In this document: positions 1 to 11,091 of the stretch, in pieces
Layout of the letters: each line of letters begins with the position of its first letter
Numbering within the stretch: position 1 is the stretch's first letter
Assembly (NCBI RefSeq): GCF_021730395.1
Contig: NW_026463197.1
Coordinates: forward strand, 1-64,000
Direction: 5' to 3'
Source of the DNA: Mercenaria mercenaria
Taxonomy: Eukaryota > Mollusca > Bivalvia > Venerida > Veneridae
DNA: 64,000 bases
Translations under genes and position numbers: made by a program
The notes under the pieces: model-generated
The model's database searches: none
Told to the model about the DNA's origin: nothing
The model's input: only the letters and a program-made list of their open reading frames with translations

Positions 1-150
1 GATCTGGGATTTTGTATTCGGCTCTCGTGGACTTTGTAAGGACGGACCTGACAAAATCCCAGCATCCCTGACAGAGCTACTGTTATAATAACCCTATTAT
101 ATGCACAAGTTTTGAAGAAGATATAGAAGTTATATATAATTATATATATA

Positions 151-335
151 GCTGTGTCCCTACAAAAAAGCAGAAGTGGAGAAGAAGTGATTTCAGATAC
201 AGCTGACAACGTCCCTACAAAAAAGCGGAAGTGGAAAACAAGTGATTTCAGAAACTGCTGACAGATTCTCTATATACATAAGCGGAAACGGGAGATAAGT
301 GATTTCATTTCAGATACAGTTGGCAGTTTCCAAAC
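151..335. repeat. Short tandem repeat, about 3 units of ~55 bp
   Basis: Three diverged copies sharing the words CCCTACAAAAAAGC, GGAAGTGG and AAGTGATTTCAGA follow one another. The third copy is the most degraded. The array sits on the far side of the homologous GST intron sequence, so it may be inside or beyond the gene whose first exon is at 1144-1276. No coding role is visible. Confidence 0.7.
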
Positions 336-349
336 CAATCTGATAATAC

Positions 350-1143
350 AGGTATAATACGGCTATACTATAAGATGACAGGTGGATAATTTAGGCCCTT
401 CCTGCAATAACGTATTCAGTCAATTTCCTTTCAATATAGTTTTAAAACCTAAATAACTCTGTAACACTACATTACTACACCGGCCGGTGTGCAAATCTAT
501 GGATGGCGTGGCCATGAACTCGATCCACGGACGAGGCGTATGTTCTCCGTGACGAATTGATAACCGTTCCTCCTCCACTTCTGATTCATGTGGAGAAGTT
601 GGCAGTTACTTGCGTAGAATTGGTTTGTACTGGTACACTGATTAGGTTAACCTCCCGGCGTTAGTGTTACATAACTGAAATACTCCTAAACGGCCCAACT
701 CCACCCCCGCCCCGCCCCCACTCTACCCCCACAAAATAAATAAAATGTCATTGTCTTGGCCTAATATATATCACTGTCACGTTGTAACTATAGATACTAT
801 AGATACTTGTACCTCTGTTATTTTTTTTCAAACATAAAAGGAATACAGTTCTTCTGTGGCGGGCCTTAGGAAGTTTCGGATGATATATAAAATTTTGATA
901 AACTTTGAAGAAAATCATCGTTTTACAAGTATGTGTTTTAACCAATAAACATTTTACAATGGCGAGATACTAAAGTAAGTACAACTTCTGGTCTCTGCCA
1001 GCACTGACAACTCACTTCTTCCCCCATTTGAATCAGACAAATTGCCTTCTGAGGAAAATTATTGTACAGTCCAGTCATATATAAAGCTATAGTCGAAAGG
1101 CTCAAGTCGCTTTAAATGTACATACGAAAGAAAAAAGACTTAC
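350..1143 (-). other. Start of intron 1 of the left GST copy
   Basis: This stretch aligns by eye with intron 1 of the complete GST gene (about 5700-6515). Shared words include TATTCAGTCAAT, CTTGGCCTAATAT and CCCCCATTTGAATCAGAC, ending at the exon 1 donor. It contains a SINE at about 480-735. No second exon is recognisable down to position 1, so exon 2 lies left of the window or is missing. Confidence 0.7.
480..735 (+). mobile_element. tRNA-derived SINE (V-SINE/RUDI-like), copy in left GST intron
   Basis: The body matches the copies at about 5895-6165 and 19072-19365: GAGGCGTATGTTCTCCGTGA, TCCACTTCTGATTCATG, GTTTGTACTGGTACA, GATTAGGTTAAC and CATAACTGAAATACT. The tail is A-rich. The box B-like part of the tRNA head is decayed here. 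The resemblance to the mollusc SINE RUDI is from memory and was not checked. Confidence 0.65.
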
Positions 1144-1276
1144 CTTGCTTAACTTTCAGCCAGTCGTCTCTTGAAAGCCTCTCATCTTCAAATTTTTCTC
1201 CAGCAGCAACTAAAACCAGCCGAATTATTTCACCAGTACCTTTTCCTTGGAAATAAGACACTTTGTAAGTAGCCAT
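1144..1276 (-). CDS. Sigma-class glutathione S-transferase, exon 1 only (left tandem copy)
   Basis: ATG at 1276-1274 opens 44 codons plus one base, ending at a GTAAG donor. The peptide begins MATYKVSYF and carries the N-terminal thioredoxin-like half: catalytic Tyr8 in the VSYF motif, then GTGEIIRLVL and DERLSRDDWLKVKQ. It is very similar to exon 1 of the complete gene at 6516-6654 but three bases codons shorter near the start (no N-V pair). The following exon would start left of position 1, or the copy is a 5' fragment; the window cannot tell. The product would conjugate glutathione or isomerise prostaglandin H2 in the cytosol, as known for the sigma family. Confidence 0.85.
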
Positions 1277-2080
1277 TTTATTTTATTATAATTAATTAAA
1301 GTATCACTCAATATTAGAAGTATAAATATAGTTAAATACGCTTAGAAAAAATGTCAGGTAGTATTAATACCGGAGCGTCCCAGTTTATTTTCTGTTCACT
1401 TTATAGTAAACAAATGTAGAACGTGTCATTTTATAGAACATGTACTATATCTGAATCGATTGCGGCAAATTTACTACCTGTTTGGTGTATCGGAGCGGAC
1501 AAGTGTTATATATAAGTAATAGCTTAATCATTAATGCATTTAAGGTAAGGCGAGTATAGACCAACCTATATAACATTATGTAGATACTTGTGAATTGTTT
1601 TATATCCTTAGGACGGCCAGCACATATTTATGCAATCGTATGTTTTTGACAACACAGAAAATGACGTCACTCGACCTTCAGCTATTTCCGGAAGTAAATA
1701 AAATGAAAGTAGAAATGCTAAACTTGAAAACGAAAGCCGCATTTTGAGTCCTTTTTTTTTTTTTTTTTTTTTTTTTTTGCTATTGGAGAGCCAATTTCCA
1801 GCACTTTATTACGAATTGAAATTACCTGGGCTTTAGTACAGCATGTCAGCTTTTAATCTATAAAAAAATATATGAGCTCTGGATAAACAGAAATCCCACA
1901 GGGGTCCGTAACGGACCAAGGGTACATTGATAATTTTGGAACTTCATCAAATCGCTCAAAATGTCATTTTTGATGTTGTCTGAGAGTGTCAGTATATGCC
2001 TCAGATGTAAGATATCTCAGAAATATTTTCAAAATAAGTTTCGTGTCATAAATGTTGTTTCTACGGAAGCGTGAAAGGGC
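1277..2080. other. Upstream region of left GST copy
   Basis: The proximal part (to about 1400) contains a block shared with the complete gene, including GAGCGTCCCAGTTTA at 1373-1387. A 27-base poly-T tract lies at 1752-1778. The rest is AT-rich DNA with no recognised gene. Confidence 0.5.
1371..1391 (-). promoter_or_regulatory. Putative core promoter block conserved between the two GST copies
   Basis: On the minus strand this reads AAAATAAACTGGGACGCTCCG, about 95-115 bases upstream of the ATG. The complete gene has ATAAAACTGGGACGCTCTGG at the equivalent distance (6762-6784). The AATAAA/ATAAAA word could act as a TATA-like element. Conservation between diverged paralogues is the only evidence. 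Confidence 0.4.
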
Positions 2081-2312
2081 CATCAGACGCTAATACGTTT
2101 TAGTACGTTAAGGCTGCGGAAAGGATATATGTCCACGAAAATGATCAATGAACATTCCGTCCTCCAGCCTATCTTTTGTAACATGGAGACGCACTTCTGG
2201 TACCAGGGTGATAGTCTCAGTTCTGTTGAGCTGAAACTGTATGTGATTCGCTGCGTAAAAATTGGCCTACCCAACGTATCTTGTGAATTTTTTTTGCAAA
2301 AAAAATACTAAA
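2050..2312. repeat. Repeat shared upstream of both GST copies
   Basis: The segment from TACCAGGGTGATAG through ATTGGCCTACCCAACGTATC matches 7690-7806 (TACCAGTGTGATGG ... ATTGGCCTACCCAACATATC). The two copies lie about 0.9-1.1 kb upstream of their GST start codons. It is either part of the tandem duplication or a dispersed repeat that landed upstream of both. The open frames across it are not recognised proteins. Confidence 0.6.
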
Positions 2313-2556
2313 TAGACGAAAAGGTTGGTATCATCACAAGTTTAAATTGCCAATGTGCATTGTATTTAAATTTACTACAGTACTGGGAATAAAATGATCG
2401 TTCAATAGTTTAGTTTTCATTTTTAACTGTTACATAAGACATAAATTCCTTTATTAACTTATATACTTATAGCCAAGATATTTATATCAAAGATATTCAT
2501 AACTTATATAGTTAAAGTAAGCATCATCATGCAGCAAGACTAGCATAAGTCGTGGT

Positions 2557-2743
2557 CGCAGGACCGTAGGAAGCATTTTCAGATTTCATTTTCAGATTTG
2601 GTGGGTGGAGGGGGGGTCATTATGAAAATCAGCTAAAATTGATTCGCTGTTAAAAAAAATGCTAAGATAATTACCATAGTCGGTCAAATTATTAATTTGG
2701 GGGGGGGGGCTGCCCCCAACCCCTGTTCCTACGGCCCTGGATC
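2557..2743. mobile_element. Small terminal-inverted-repeat element (MITE-like)
   Basis: The left end CAGGACCGTAGGAAG is the imperfect reverse complement of the right end CTGTTCCTACGGCCCTGG. The interior contains G-runs around GGGGGGCTGCCCCCAACCCC. No coding capacity. The inverted ends and about 185 bp length fit a MITE. Confidence 0.55.
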
Positions 2744-2804
2744 GGACAAAAGAAGTAAACGGAAATACAAAAAAAAGACAAGTTTATCAGTATGAATATT
2801 TAAA

Positions 2805-3640
2805 TCTTAAGCTACAGTCACACATACGGATATGTCCGTGCGTTGAGGTACGGTGCGGATAGGACTAGTCTGACGGTGGGTGTATATTTAATTAACTACG
2901 GAGCAGTACGTCTTAGTACGGGAAAAATGGTGAGAAACAGGAAACAAACAAAACAATACAGGACGCGAATAATACGGATAGGTACGAGGTACTACGTTGA
3001 ATTACGTTTTACTGCGCCTTGCAACTTGCCCAGCGCACGGACGGGTCTGCGGTAAACTACGTTGAACTATGCTTTATACCACAGTCACACATACGGCGCG
3101 GATAGCTACGTTTAGCTACGGATAGAAAAGTAGTAATTCGTACCGATCCGTACCTGAGCCGTACGGATTGGTACGAATTGATACGCGTTGCTACGTTAAG
3201 GTACGGTTCAGGTACGGATCGATATGGATTACTACGTTTCTATCCGTGGCTAGACGTAGCTATCCGCGCCGTATGTGTGACTGGGGTATAAGTATGAGCA
3301 GCCTCGGATAACTACGTTCGGCTACGGTGAGGTACCTAACAGTACGAATAACTACGTTTAAGTACTTTATACTACGGATGAATAAGTTTCAGCCAAGTTG
3401 GACTAAAGTCACGCTCAAATGGCTACGGTTCGCTCAAACTTTTGTGCATGTTCAAAAGTTGGAGAAACTTGCAAGTTTGGAATAAGTTTTGAATACGTTT
3501 TGACCACGTTTTGGTACGGATTAATACGAATGACTACACTGAGATATGGCTCAGGTACGGAACGATACGGATTACTACGTTTCTTTCCGTAGCTAGACGT
3601 AGCTATCCGCGCCGTACGTGTGACTGGGGTATTACCCTAC
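2805..3640. mobile_element. Palindromic TIR element with a second copy nested inside
   Basis: Outer ends are CAGTCACACATACGG (2815) and CGCCGTACGTGTGACTGGGG (3611-3630). An inner pair, TACCACAGTCACACATACGG at about 3077 and CGCCGTATGTGTGACTGGGG at 3270-3289, bounds a compact 210 bp palindrome. All ends share the consensus CCCAGTCACACRTACGGCGC. The interior is full of TACGGAT/CTACG words in both orientations. The simplest reading is a younger family member inserted in an older one. Confidence 0.65.
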
Positions 3641-4256
3641 TAAATTTCTAAAATGGACTGGTCTATCGTCCAGTTTGGGCAGCATCGCTTACTAGTATTA
3701 ATGAAAGGGGTTTCCACTGAAAATTCAGTGACTGAATAGCAACAGTGCAGACCATGATCGGCCTGCGAGGACGTGCAGGCTGGTCTTGCTCTGCACCGGT
3801 CGCAAAGGCAAAATCACTTGCCGCCACCAGACTAAGGGTTAAAAAAAGGATACAAAATATAAAATGCAATAACATGAATAGTAGTTTTCAATTCTATTTA
3901 TTGAACAATTCATTGTGGGTGTAATACAAAGATGATGGCAGCGTACATGACAATTTTGAAAAACTAAAAAAAAATTAATATATTATAAAAGTAATAAACG
4001 TAAAAGAATATAACAGTATTGTAACACTTTAAAATGACATAAAGTCGTCCGGATTTATAACAAATCGTAATTCAGATTCTTTCGTTTTGTATTTAAACAA
4101 AATTTAAAAAGTGAAAAAAGTAAAATTTTGTAGGTGCTTGTATCTTCGTTGAGTATATGACGTTGTGAGGTATACCAAAATACATATTTTTGTATATCAA
4201 AATATTGTTTGTTTAACAATCCCACGTAAAGTTTTGTTGAAACAGATTTAATATTT
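3641..4256. other. 3' flank of complete GST gene
   Basis: AT-rich, without a recognised gene. On the minus strand an AATAAA word lies at 3902-3897, about 355 bases past the GST stop, and is a candidate polyadenylation signal; a stretch near 3990 also contains AATAAA-like words. The short open frame at 3663-3875 resembles no known protein. Confidence 0.4.
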
Positions 4257-6654
4257 TCATTGTTTCGTTTGTTGTGATTTCTTTGCCCATTCTGCTATTT
4301 TTGGGTTTGATTTCACAACATCAGCGTGCTTCTGAATTTCTGTGAATGATGAAAATAGATCCTTAACCACACTTGCGGATTGATCCACAACATTGTACAA
4401 CTGCAAGTCAGCGAGTGTCATCTGAAATAGAAAATATGTATATATCACTTTACTTAGTTTATGCCGATTGTAGAGAAGGTTCACACAAGCTATGTTTACT
4501 GCGCTCCGTGACTCCTTCCTTGATTTTTTTTAAAGTACTCGATTACCAAGACCTTTCAGACCAGGTCCGACGCTCTTCCCTTGTACAAGTGAGCAGTCTA
4601 CATCGGTCTATTAAGACTTATATCAAAATATAAGTTGTGATGAAACAGATGATTCGTTATCATTTTAAGGTTATGGTCCGGTTAGTGTGCGTGCGTGCGT
4701 GAGACCTTCGATGAGCATACAAAGATTTGCTTACCGAGTCTCCAATAATGTATTTGCGTTCTCCGGCTCTAAGTTTGATATAGTCGTTCAGTCTCTTCAG
4801 ATCGTCTGCTTTTATGTTTTTTACAAGTTCAGCCTGAAAATAATGGTCAAAAATTTTTTGTCAGAAACAATGTAAAAATAATTCAAAGGGAAGACATGGT
4901 TAGAAATACTTTATATGGAAGTCACGTAAGAAATGATCTACAGAGAAGGCATGTTTAGAAATATTTTTAGAAATAAGCTATATAGAGAAACTTTATTAGC
5001 TATAAGAAACTTAAGACGTATCTCACTAGATGCAGGAAACTTAGACATGTCTCATTAGCTACAAGAAACTTAAAATAAATAACTTGAAAAAGTCATGATA
5101 CTGCTTCTCAATATTTCAATACTTATAAGCACTATTTAATGGTTCATTCTTTTACATCGTGTATGTAAACAAACCTTTTTTGTTTCATCTTGTTCCATAA
5201 ATATTTTGAAAACTTCTTTTTGAACATCTACGACACATTCGTATGCTTCGTCTACAAGCAATTCTTCTTCCGGTGACTTCCCGAACAAACCTGAAACAAC
5301 ATGTCTGTTCATATCTCAGTTTTATCAAATCCCATTTCTGCTACTTTATTACAGTTTTTCTGTCTTAGAAAAACAATTATTTTTTTGCGGTCCCTTTCGG
5401 TTAACGTTAAACAACAGACTATAACAGAATAGACTAGCTGCGCCTTTATTTTTGTAATATATTTTAATAAATCGTATATAAAGATACGAACCCAGTTTCC
5501 TTGCAAGGTATCTAGTGCACGCCCCTGACTGCCCGTAGACCTTCTTTTTGCCATTTTCTGTTACTGTGAGCAAAGGCATCTGTTTCGTGGGAGTATCTGA
5601 AAAGATCATAGAAGAAATGAAATAACATTGTTTGTTTTTACTTTTATACCGTGTGTAGTCCAAATCTATGGCATAAAATATATCTGAGCGATAACTTAAA
5701 AAGTAAAAATAAAAATGTTTTCACAGCTTCATCTGCAAACATATTCAGTCAATCTCTTTTCAATACAGTTTAAAAATAAAACATAGATAAATGACGTTGC
5801 TACAGTGTAAAAAAAAAATTGTGGTCTAAACTTATGTAAATGCGTCAAGCACTCTGCATACTGCTACAATACTGTGAAGACATCAGTTACATGTTAGCTC
5901 ATTATTGCGAGCGCAGATCTTTGGATTACGTGATCGTGGGTCCGATATCCGGACAAGGCGTTTGTTTTCCGTGACAATTTGATAAAAGACAATGTGCCTG
6001 AAATCAGTCGTTCTCCACTTCTGATTAATGTGAAGAAGTTTGATGTTACTTACGTAGAACAGATTAATGCTGGTACAGAATCAAGGAACACTGGTTAGGT
6101 TAACTGACCGCTGTTACATATAACTGAAATGCTGTTCCACGGTGCTAAATCCAAAACAAATCAATAAAATCGTTTTGTCCTGGCCTAATATGTCGCTTTG
6201 TTACCAGATACTTGTATTTGCAAGCAACTATTGCATGGGGTTGTTATTATGACGGTGTTCTTTGAGAACGTTCTGATGATAAATAAAATTTCGATCAAAT
6301 TTGAATAGACATTATCTTTACAGAATTTTAACCAATCTTGCAGAGATCTGTGATATGTTGTACAAAAGTATGATTATTTAGTCAAGCATCCTTAGTAACT
6401 TCTGGACCCCCATTTGAATCAGACGAATTGCCTTCGGTCAAATCGTCACGAGGAAAATTATTGAACAGCCAAGTCAAGTCGCCTAAAATGTACATACGAA
6501 AGTAAAAAGACTTACCTTGCTTAACTTTCAGCCATTCGTCTCTTGTAAGCCTCTCATCTTCAAATTCTTTTCCACCGGCAACTAAAACCAGCCGTATTAT
6601 TTCAGCACCACCCTTTGCTGGAAAATAAGACACTTTGTAAGTAACGTTAGCCAT
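4257..6654 (-). CDS. Glutathione S-transferase, sigma class (complete, 5 exons)
   Basis: Spliced as complement(join(4257..4421,4735..4833,5175..5290,5492..5596,6516..6654)). Every intron is GT-AG, phases agree, and the product is 207 residues, the usual sigma-GST length. The N-terminal thioredoxin-like domain has catalytic Tyr10 (VSYF), the cis-Pro loop (QMPLL, Pro54) and the glutathione-binding YGQSGAC motif near residues 67-73. The all-helical C-terminal domain includes YLARKLGLFG and GDSMTLADL, the latter split exactly by intron 4. Sigma GSTs act in the cytosol as homodimers, conjugating glutathione to electrophiles or lipid peroxides; some members isomerise prostaglandin H2 to D2. The exon 1 paralogue at 1144-1276 shows a head-to-tail duplication. 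Which substrate this enzyme prefers cannot be read from the sequence. Confidence 0.93.
5895..6165 (+). mobile_element. tRNA-derived SINE in intron 1 of the complete GST
   Basis: It shares GACAAGGCGTTTGTTTTCCG, TTCTCCACTTCTGATTAATG, GGTACAGAATCAAGGAACAC, TGGTTAGGTTAACTG and CATATAACTGAAATGCTG with other copies in the window, and ends in an A-rich tail before CGTTTTGTCCTGGCC. The right junction coincides with that of the copy in the left GST intron. Confidence 0.7.
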
Positions 6655-7640
6655 TTTTAATTTTTACTTTTATACTCAGTATCGAAGTTATGAATATAGT
6701 TTTATATGCACGGTAAAACTCAGAATGACTACTTGGTAGTACTTTCGCTGGTATTTATTGTGCCAGAGCGTCCCAGTTTTATTTCTAAACAAAATTAATG
6801 TAGGACTGGTCAATTTACAGGCCATGGTTACTGGAGCGGAATACTGCCTCGACGTCCTATAAATAAAATATTAATATGATCGCATAATGGTGTACGGAAG
6901 CGAGCAGTGACGTGTATAGTTGGTTGGACGCCCCCGTCAAATGTTCCGAAACGCCTTGTAAGATCAAATAATGTACACTATATATGTGAAATGCCAAAAT
7001 AATTCATAATTTATAGCTTATAATGTGATCAGTACAATATAATTACGGTGACCACGAGATACTCTTTTGCAGAACGGGTTTTTATAATATCGTGGCAAGG
7101 AAAGAAAAATGAGAAGAACATGTAAATAAACATATAAATAAACATAAACTCGTTCTCTCCTAGAAAATGTTGAATTATCTGACACCCTACTGCCTCTACT
7201 TTATTGCCTAGGGCACAAATTTACCCCGTTGCAATTTATAAAAAATTCGGAAGGTGTCCATGGACTTGAACAACCATTTACTTTACCTCTTAGTGTTCGC
7301 TAATCTGTCTCACTTTCTTCATTTAGAGCTATCTGAATAAAATAACGCAAATCTGTATAGATGTTAAACATAACCCTAGCTCCAAGGCCGGCGTCGTATT
7401 TTCACTCAAAATAATTTTGGGGTCATATGTTTTTAAACTTTAATCTATTTATGCGATTTAAAACATCGGGCTGTAAATGAAACTTATATGCTTTGTAAAA
7501 CAACTTCCTGGTAAAAGGTTTGCAACGAGGACCTGACCTTTGAGGAACAGGTCTATTCACACATGCGGCGCACTGTCATGATTTTGTGGTCAACATGAGC
7601 AAAAATAAGTCTTTAAAAACCTATTGAGTGATGATTCTTT
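6655..7640. other. Upstream region of complete GST
   Basis: A block at 6762-6784, on the minus strand ATAAAACTGGGACGCTCTGG, is shared with the other GST copy about 110-130 bases upstream of the ATG and may mark the core promoter. The remaining sequence is AT-rich with no recognised gene or RNA. Confidence 0.4.
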
Positions 7641-7669
7641 GAGGGGATGTTGAACGCAAAAATGGTATA

Positions 7670-7835
7670 TTGCCCCTTTTCGGAAAACTCCGCCAGCCCT
7701 CCTGTCGAATTCTGTTACCAGTGTGATGGTGCTCCGTATGTATGTGACTTGCTAGTAGGAAATGGAATTCGCAGCATCATGAAAATTGGCCTACCCAACA
7801 TATCTCAAAAGCTGTTTGCGACGAATAATGATTAA
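7670..7835. repeat. Second copy of the GST-upstream repeat
   Basis: It matches 2190-2285 over TTACCAGTGTGATGGT, TATGTGACTTGC, ATTCGCAGCATCATGAAAAT and TTGGCCTACCCAACATATCT. See the entry at 2050-2312. The open frame across it is probably repeat-derived. Confidence 0.6.
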
Positions 7836-8134
7836 AATATACAGTAAGGCTGATACAGTCATAAGTTTGAAGTACAAATATGTATGACGTCTAACTCCCG
7901 AAAAATGAAATCTAGTAGTAAAATGATTATTCAGTATTTGATTTAACATTTTAGTTTGCACATTATGAAGCTAATAAGTCCATTATGGTATACCTGTACT
8001 TCAATTCCCTATTCCCTTTGTCCAATCTATGATTCAGAAACGTGCTTGTGGTTTTGTGACATACAACTACTTTTTCTGAAAGTATTATTGCGTTCTAGTT
8101 TCGCGTTCTTTCAATGGTAAACAAGAAATGGAAC

Positions 8135-8252
8135 ACTCGTAAACGTTCTACATACTTGTTACTATATATCAATATCAATATCAATATCAATATATATATA
8201 TATATATATATTGATATTGATATATAGTAACAAGTATGTAGAACGTTTACGA

Positions 8253-8254
<2 letters not shown>
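8135..8254. repeat. Perfect 44-nt inverted repeat (hairpin)
   Basis: The arms 8135-8178 and 8211-8254 are exact reverse complements, 44 bases each. They contain ACTCGTAAACGTTCTACATA and its complement, and flank a 32-base AT-rich loop. Perfect identity implies a very recent origin, gene conversion between arms, or an assembly or replication artefact. Confidence 0.9.

Positions 8255-8320
<66 letters not shown>
8255..8320. repeat. (AT)n microsatellite
   Basis: An uninterrupted AT dinucleotide run of about 65 bases directly follows the right arm of the hairpin. Confidence 0.95.
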
Positions 8321-8322
<2 letters not shown>

Positions 8323-8571
8323 AAATATCTGAAGCAAAATCGACAACTCTTGTATTGATCGTTTTTCAATGGTTTTAGGACATCCCCAATTATAGTCTGT
8401 ATTAAAAGTCTCCACATCTACATAGATTCAATAGAATATAGATGAAATTATTCTCGGTACGATAATAACAGTCTTTACAGAATCGCTAATTTAACAGTCT
8501 CTACAGTAGTTCAGGTTGGCGGGAATAGTCTCGTGCTTATCGTGCATTTGTGTATGGGTATATATATACCT

Positions 8572-9434
8572 TTACCACTGGCACCAGATCAGAAAGAAAA
8601 TGCCTCCGTACGTGTTATACCCTACCCATAGGTATTCTATAAGAACCATGGTCATGAACGGGAAAGTGCACTAACCCGTTTCAATCGTATATTTCTCAAC
8701 TTAAACCCGCAGTTCGATGAATGGGTACCTAGTATATTGAACAATCGATAATTTATCTTCCATCGTGCACCAGTCACATTGTCTCAATATTCCATATTGC
8801 TGAGGTTATCAACATATTTTATGCTTTCGTCAACGTTACTGAAAAAACCCTTGACCTTCCCTAATGAACATCCGGTCTAGTCTCAGGTCACGGCAGTGTG
8901 CACATGTTTGGCGAAACGTAAACAAACAAAAACAGAATTTAAAAAAAATCACAATTTTACACTAAAACTCGAAATGATGAATGAAATTCATCTTGTATAT
9001 GATCTTTAATTTGAAATCGTACATTGGCCTGCATCTATTCTGTTTATTTTATTAATTTTGCACATTTATGCTGCATTTTCACATTTAAGCGAACACGATT
9101 GACATACATTTTCACAACAGCCAATCAGAATGGTTTTGTAATCTAGAACGGAACTTCGGGGAAGTTCAAGCAAGTTTTTTGTGTAACGTTGAAATAACTA
9201 TAAACTACGCGTTGTTTTTCTAAGATAAATGTGACCGGTACACAATGGAAGATAAATTACCACTTGTTTGATATCCATAGTACACATTTACCGCACTACG
9301 TGTTTTAGGTATGAAATGCGTGATTGAAACGGGTTAGTATATTTTCCCGTTCATGACCATGGTTCTTATAGAATACCTAGGGGTAGGGTATAAACACGTA
9401 CGGAGGCATTTTCTTTCTGATCTGGTGCCAGTGA
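8572..9434. mobile_element. Non-coding element with ~220 bp terminal inverted repeats
   Basis: The left arm (8573 to about 8790) begins CACTGGCACCAGATCAGAAA and runs through ATAGAACCATGGTCATGAA-like sequence. The right arm (about 9215-9433) is its inverse, ending CTGATCTGGTGCCAGTG. Similarity is near-identical for about 115 bases and continues, weaker, to the GGTAATTTATCTTCCAT region. Flanks CCTTTAC and CCTTAC could be an imperfect target duplication. The interior has no open frame, so this is a non-autonomous foldback or DNA transposon; the superfamily is not determined. Confidence 0.75.
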
Positions 9435-10770
9435 CCTTACAACGTAACTTTGATTCATCTCGAGGTTAAATATTTGGCAGTGAGGTTTAAAATAGTGAAT
9501 GCCCTACCCACCCTCCCCATATTGCTTAAGCGGTCCGAAGCATTCTTATATCAATCGATCTATAATAGTTCAGATTTTTATAAAATATTTTATTGTTGTC
9601 TGCATATTTATGGACACTAAGCGAGAAAGAAAATATTCTTATTCAAGTATTATTGAATTTTCTTTTTATTTTCACATACAGTTATTTCACAGGCGGATAT
9701 GACGCTGATGGTTTTACATTTAATTGTCTCTAAAAATAGTTCTTTTTCAGTTAAAGCAGAGCAAGGCTTCATGTTACTTCTCTTTTAGTTTAATTTGAAA
9801 TTTTGTTCAATTCTAAGTTAGTTTCGTTTCAGTTTTCCATGCCATTTCAACGACACTACGACAACCGGAACACCACAACCGGAACACCACTACGACATTC
9901 GGAACAGATGAACACTTAATTAAACGTGCATTGTGTTGATATATCTTGTAAATCGATACTTACTGCCAAAATATTAGCCTTATTCCTACTTTCTGTGTTT
10001 GTTTTCTTTCTTACTGTTATGAAAGTTTAGAGAATAATTAATTTACTCTCGAATTTTATAGAGAGTAATGTAAATTTAGTCTACTTTCAACACTTTGAAA
10101 GAGCCTATACTGAACTTTCTTTTGTCTTTTAATAAAGTCAAAATCCAAGACTAGCCAAGAGTCTAAAACTAATGAAAAAAATCTGAGTGAAAGAGAATGA
10201 CATGCTCTTTATTATAAGCTTACCAAAACCATACCAAAAATGTACCTGAAAGAAGATATTAAAGATTTTATAATGTAAACAAACCCCTACACCATTTTGC
10301 CATCAATATTTTTCATTCATGAAAGCACTTAATTCAGGTGATAACTGTCAGTGTAAGCCATGAGAAAAGTGTGCATATTGTATATTGAATACAATGAGAT
10401 TTAAACAAATGTAGGTCATATTTTGTCTGCCTGATCAGTTGTTGTTAAAAGGACCTATTTGATTTTTCTTTCACTTTTGACCAATGTTTTATGTTGGCTT
10501 CAGTTTATTGGTCAATTCAGAGTTGTTCCCCTTAGATTTTCTTGGGTAGGTACCATCTCTACTATATTACTGCGTTTATGAAAATGTATTTAGGCTATAA
10601 ATATATATCTGGACAAAGAACAGATACCAATAATTTATCGATACTTAATACGACTCTTACTGAAATAACAATTTATGTCAAATTTTAAACAAGAACCCGC
10701 TCCCATGTAATGAAGCCTTTTTTTGATCGCTCATTAATTAAATAATTACAAAATCAAAGTCTATCGACTA
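9435..10770. other. No recognised gene
   Basis: AT-rich DNA. A short direct repeat (CCGGAACACCAC and CATTCGGAACA) occurs at about 9867-9905. I see no coding exon, structural RNA or complete element. Confidence 0.5.
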
Positions 10771-10819
10771 TGATGATGTATTACGAAATTCAAAACTTCT
10801 ATCTTTTGAAAACAGATGG

Positions 10820-10915
10820 CAAATACTTCAGCCTTGACCAGGAATCAAACCCGGGACCTCTCACAAAGCAGATACTCTACCTTGTCGTTATAAAAGCTAG
10901 CTCATATAGCCAGCA
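10820..10915 (-). mobile_element. tRNA-like SINE head
   Basis: On the minus strand it reads like a decayed tRNA: AGCTAGC, an A-box-like AAGGTAGAGTATCTGC, then the B-box GGGTTTGATTCCTGG. There is no CCA-ready acceptor stem or intact cloverleaf, so a SINE remnant is more likely than a tRNA gene. Confidence 0.5.
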
Positions 10916-11091
10916 AGGAAGTATATGTGCACCCTTATACTCTATGTACCCTATACTACAGACAGCCTGTATTTAGTCTTACTATTATTAGTAAAACAAT
11001 TCAATGCAAATCAAAAGTGTATTAGGCATAAACATACATACATGTTCATTGCCATTACATATATACATTGCCACGGTGTATGGTGGTATAG

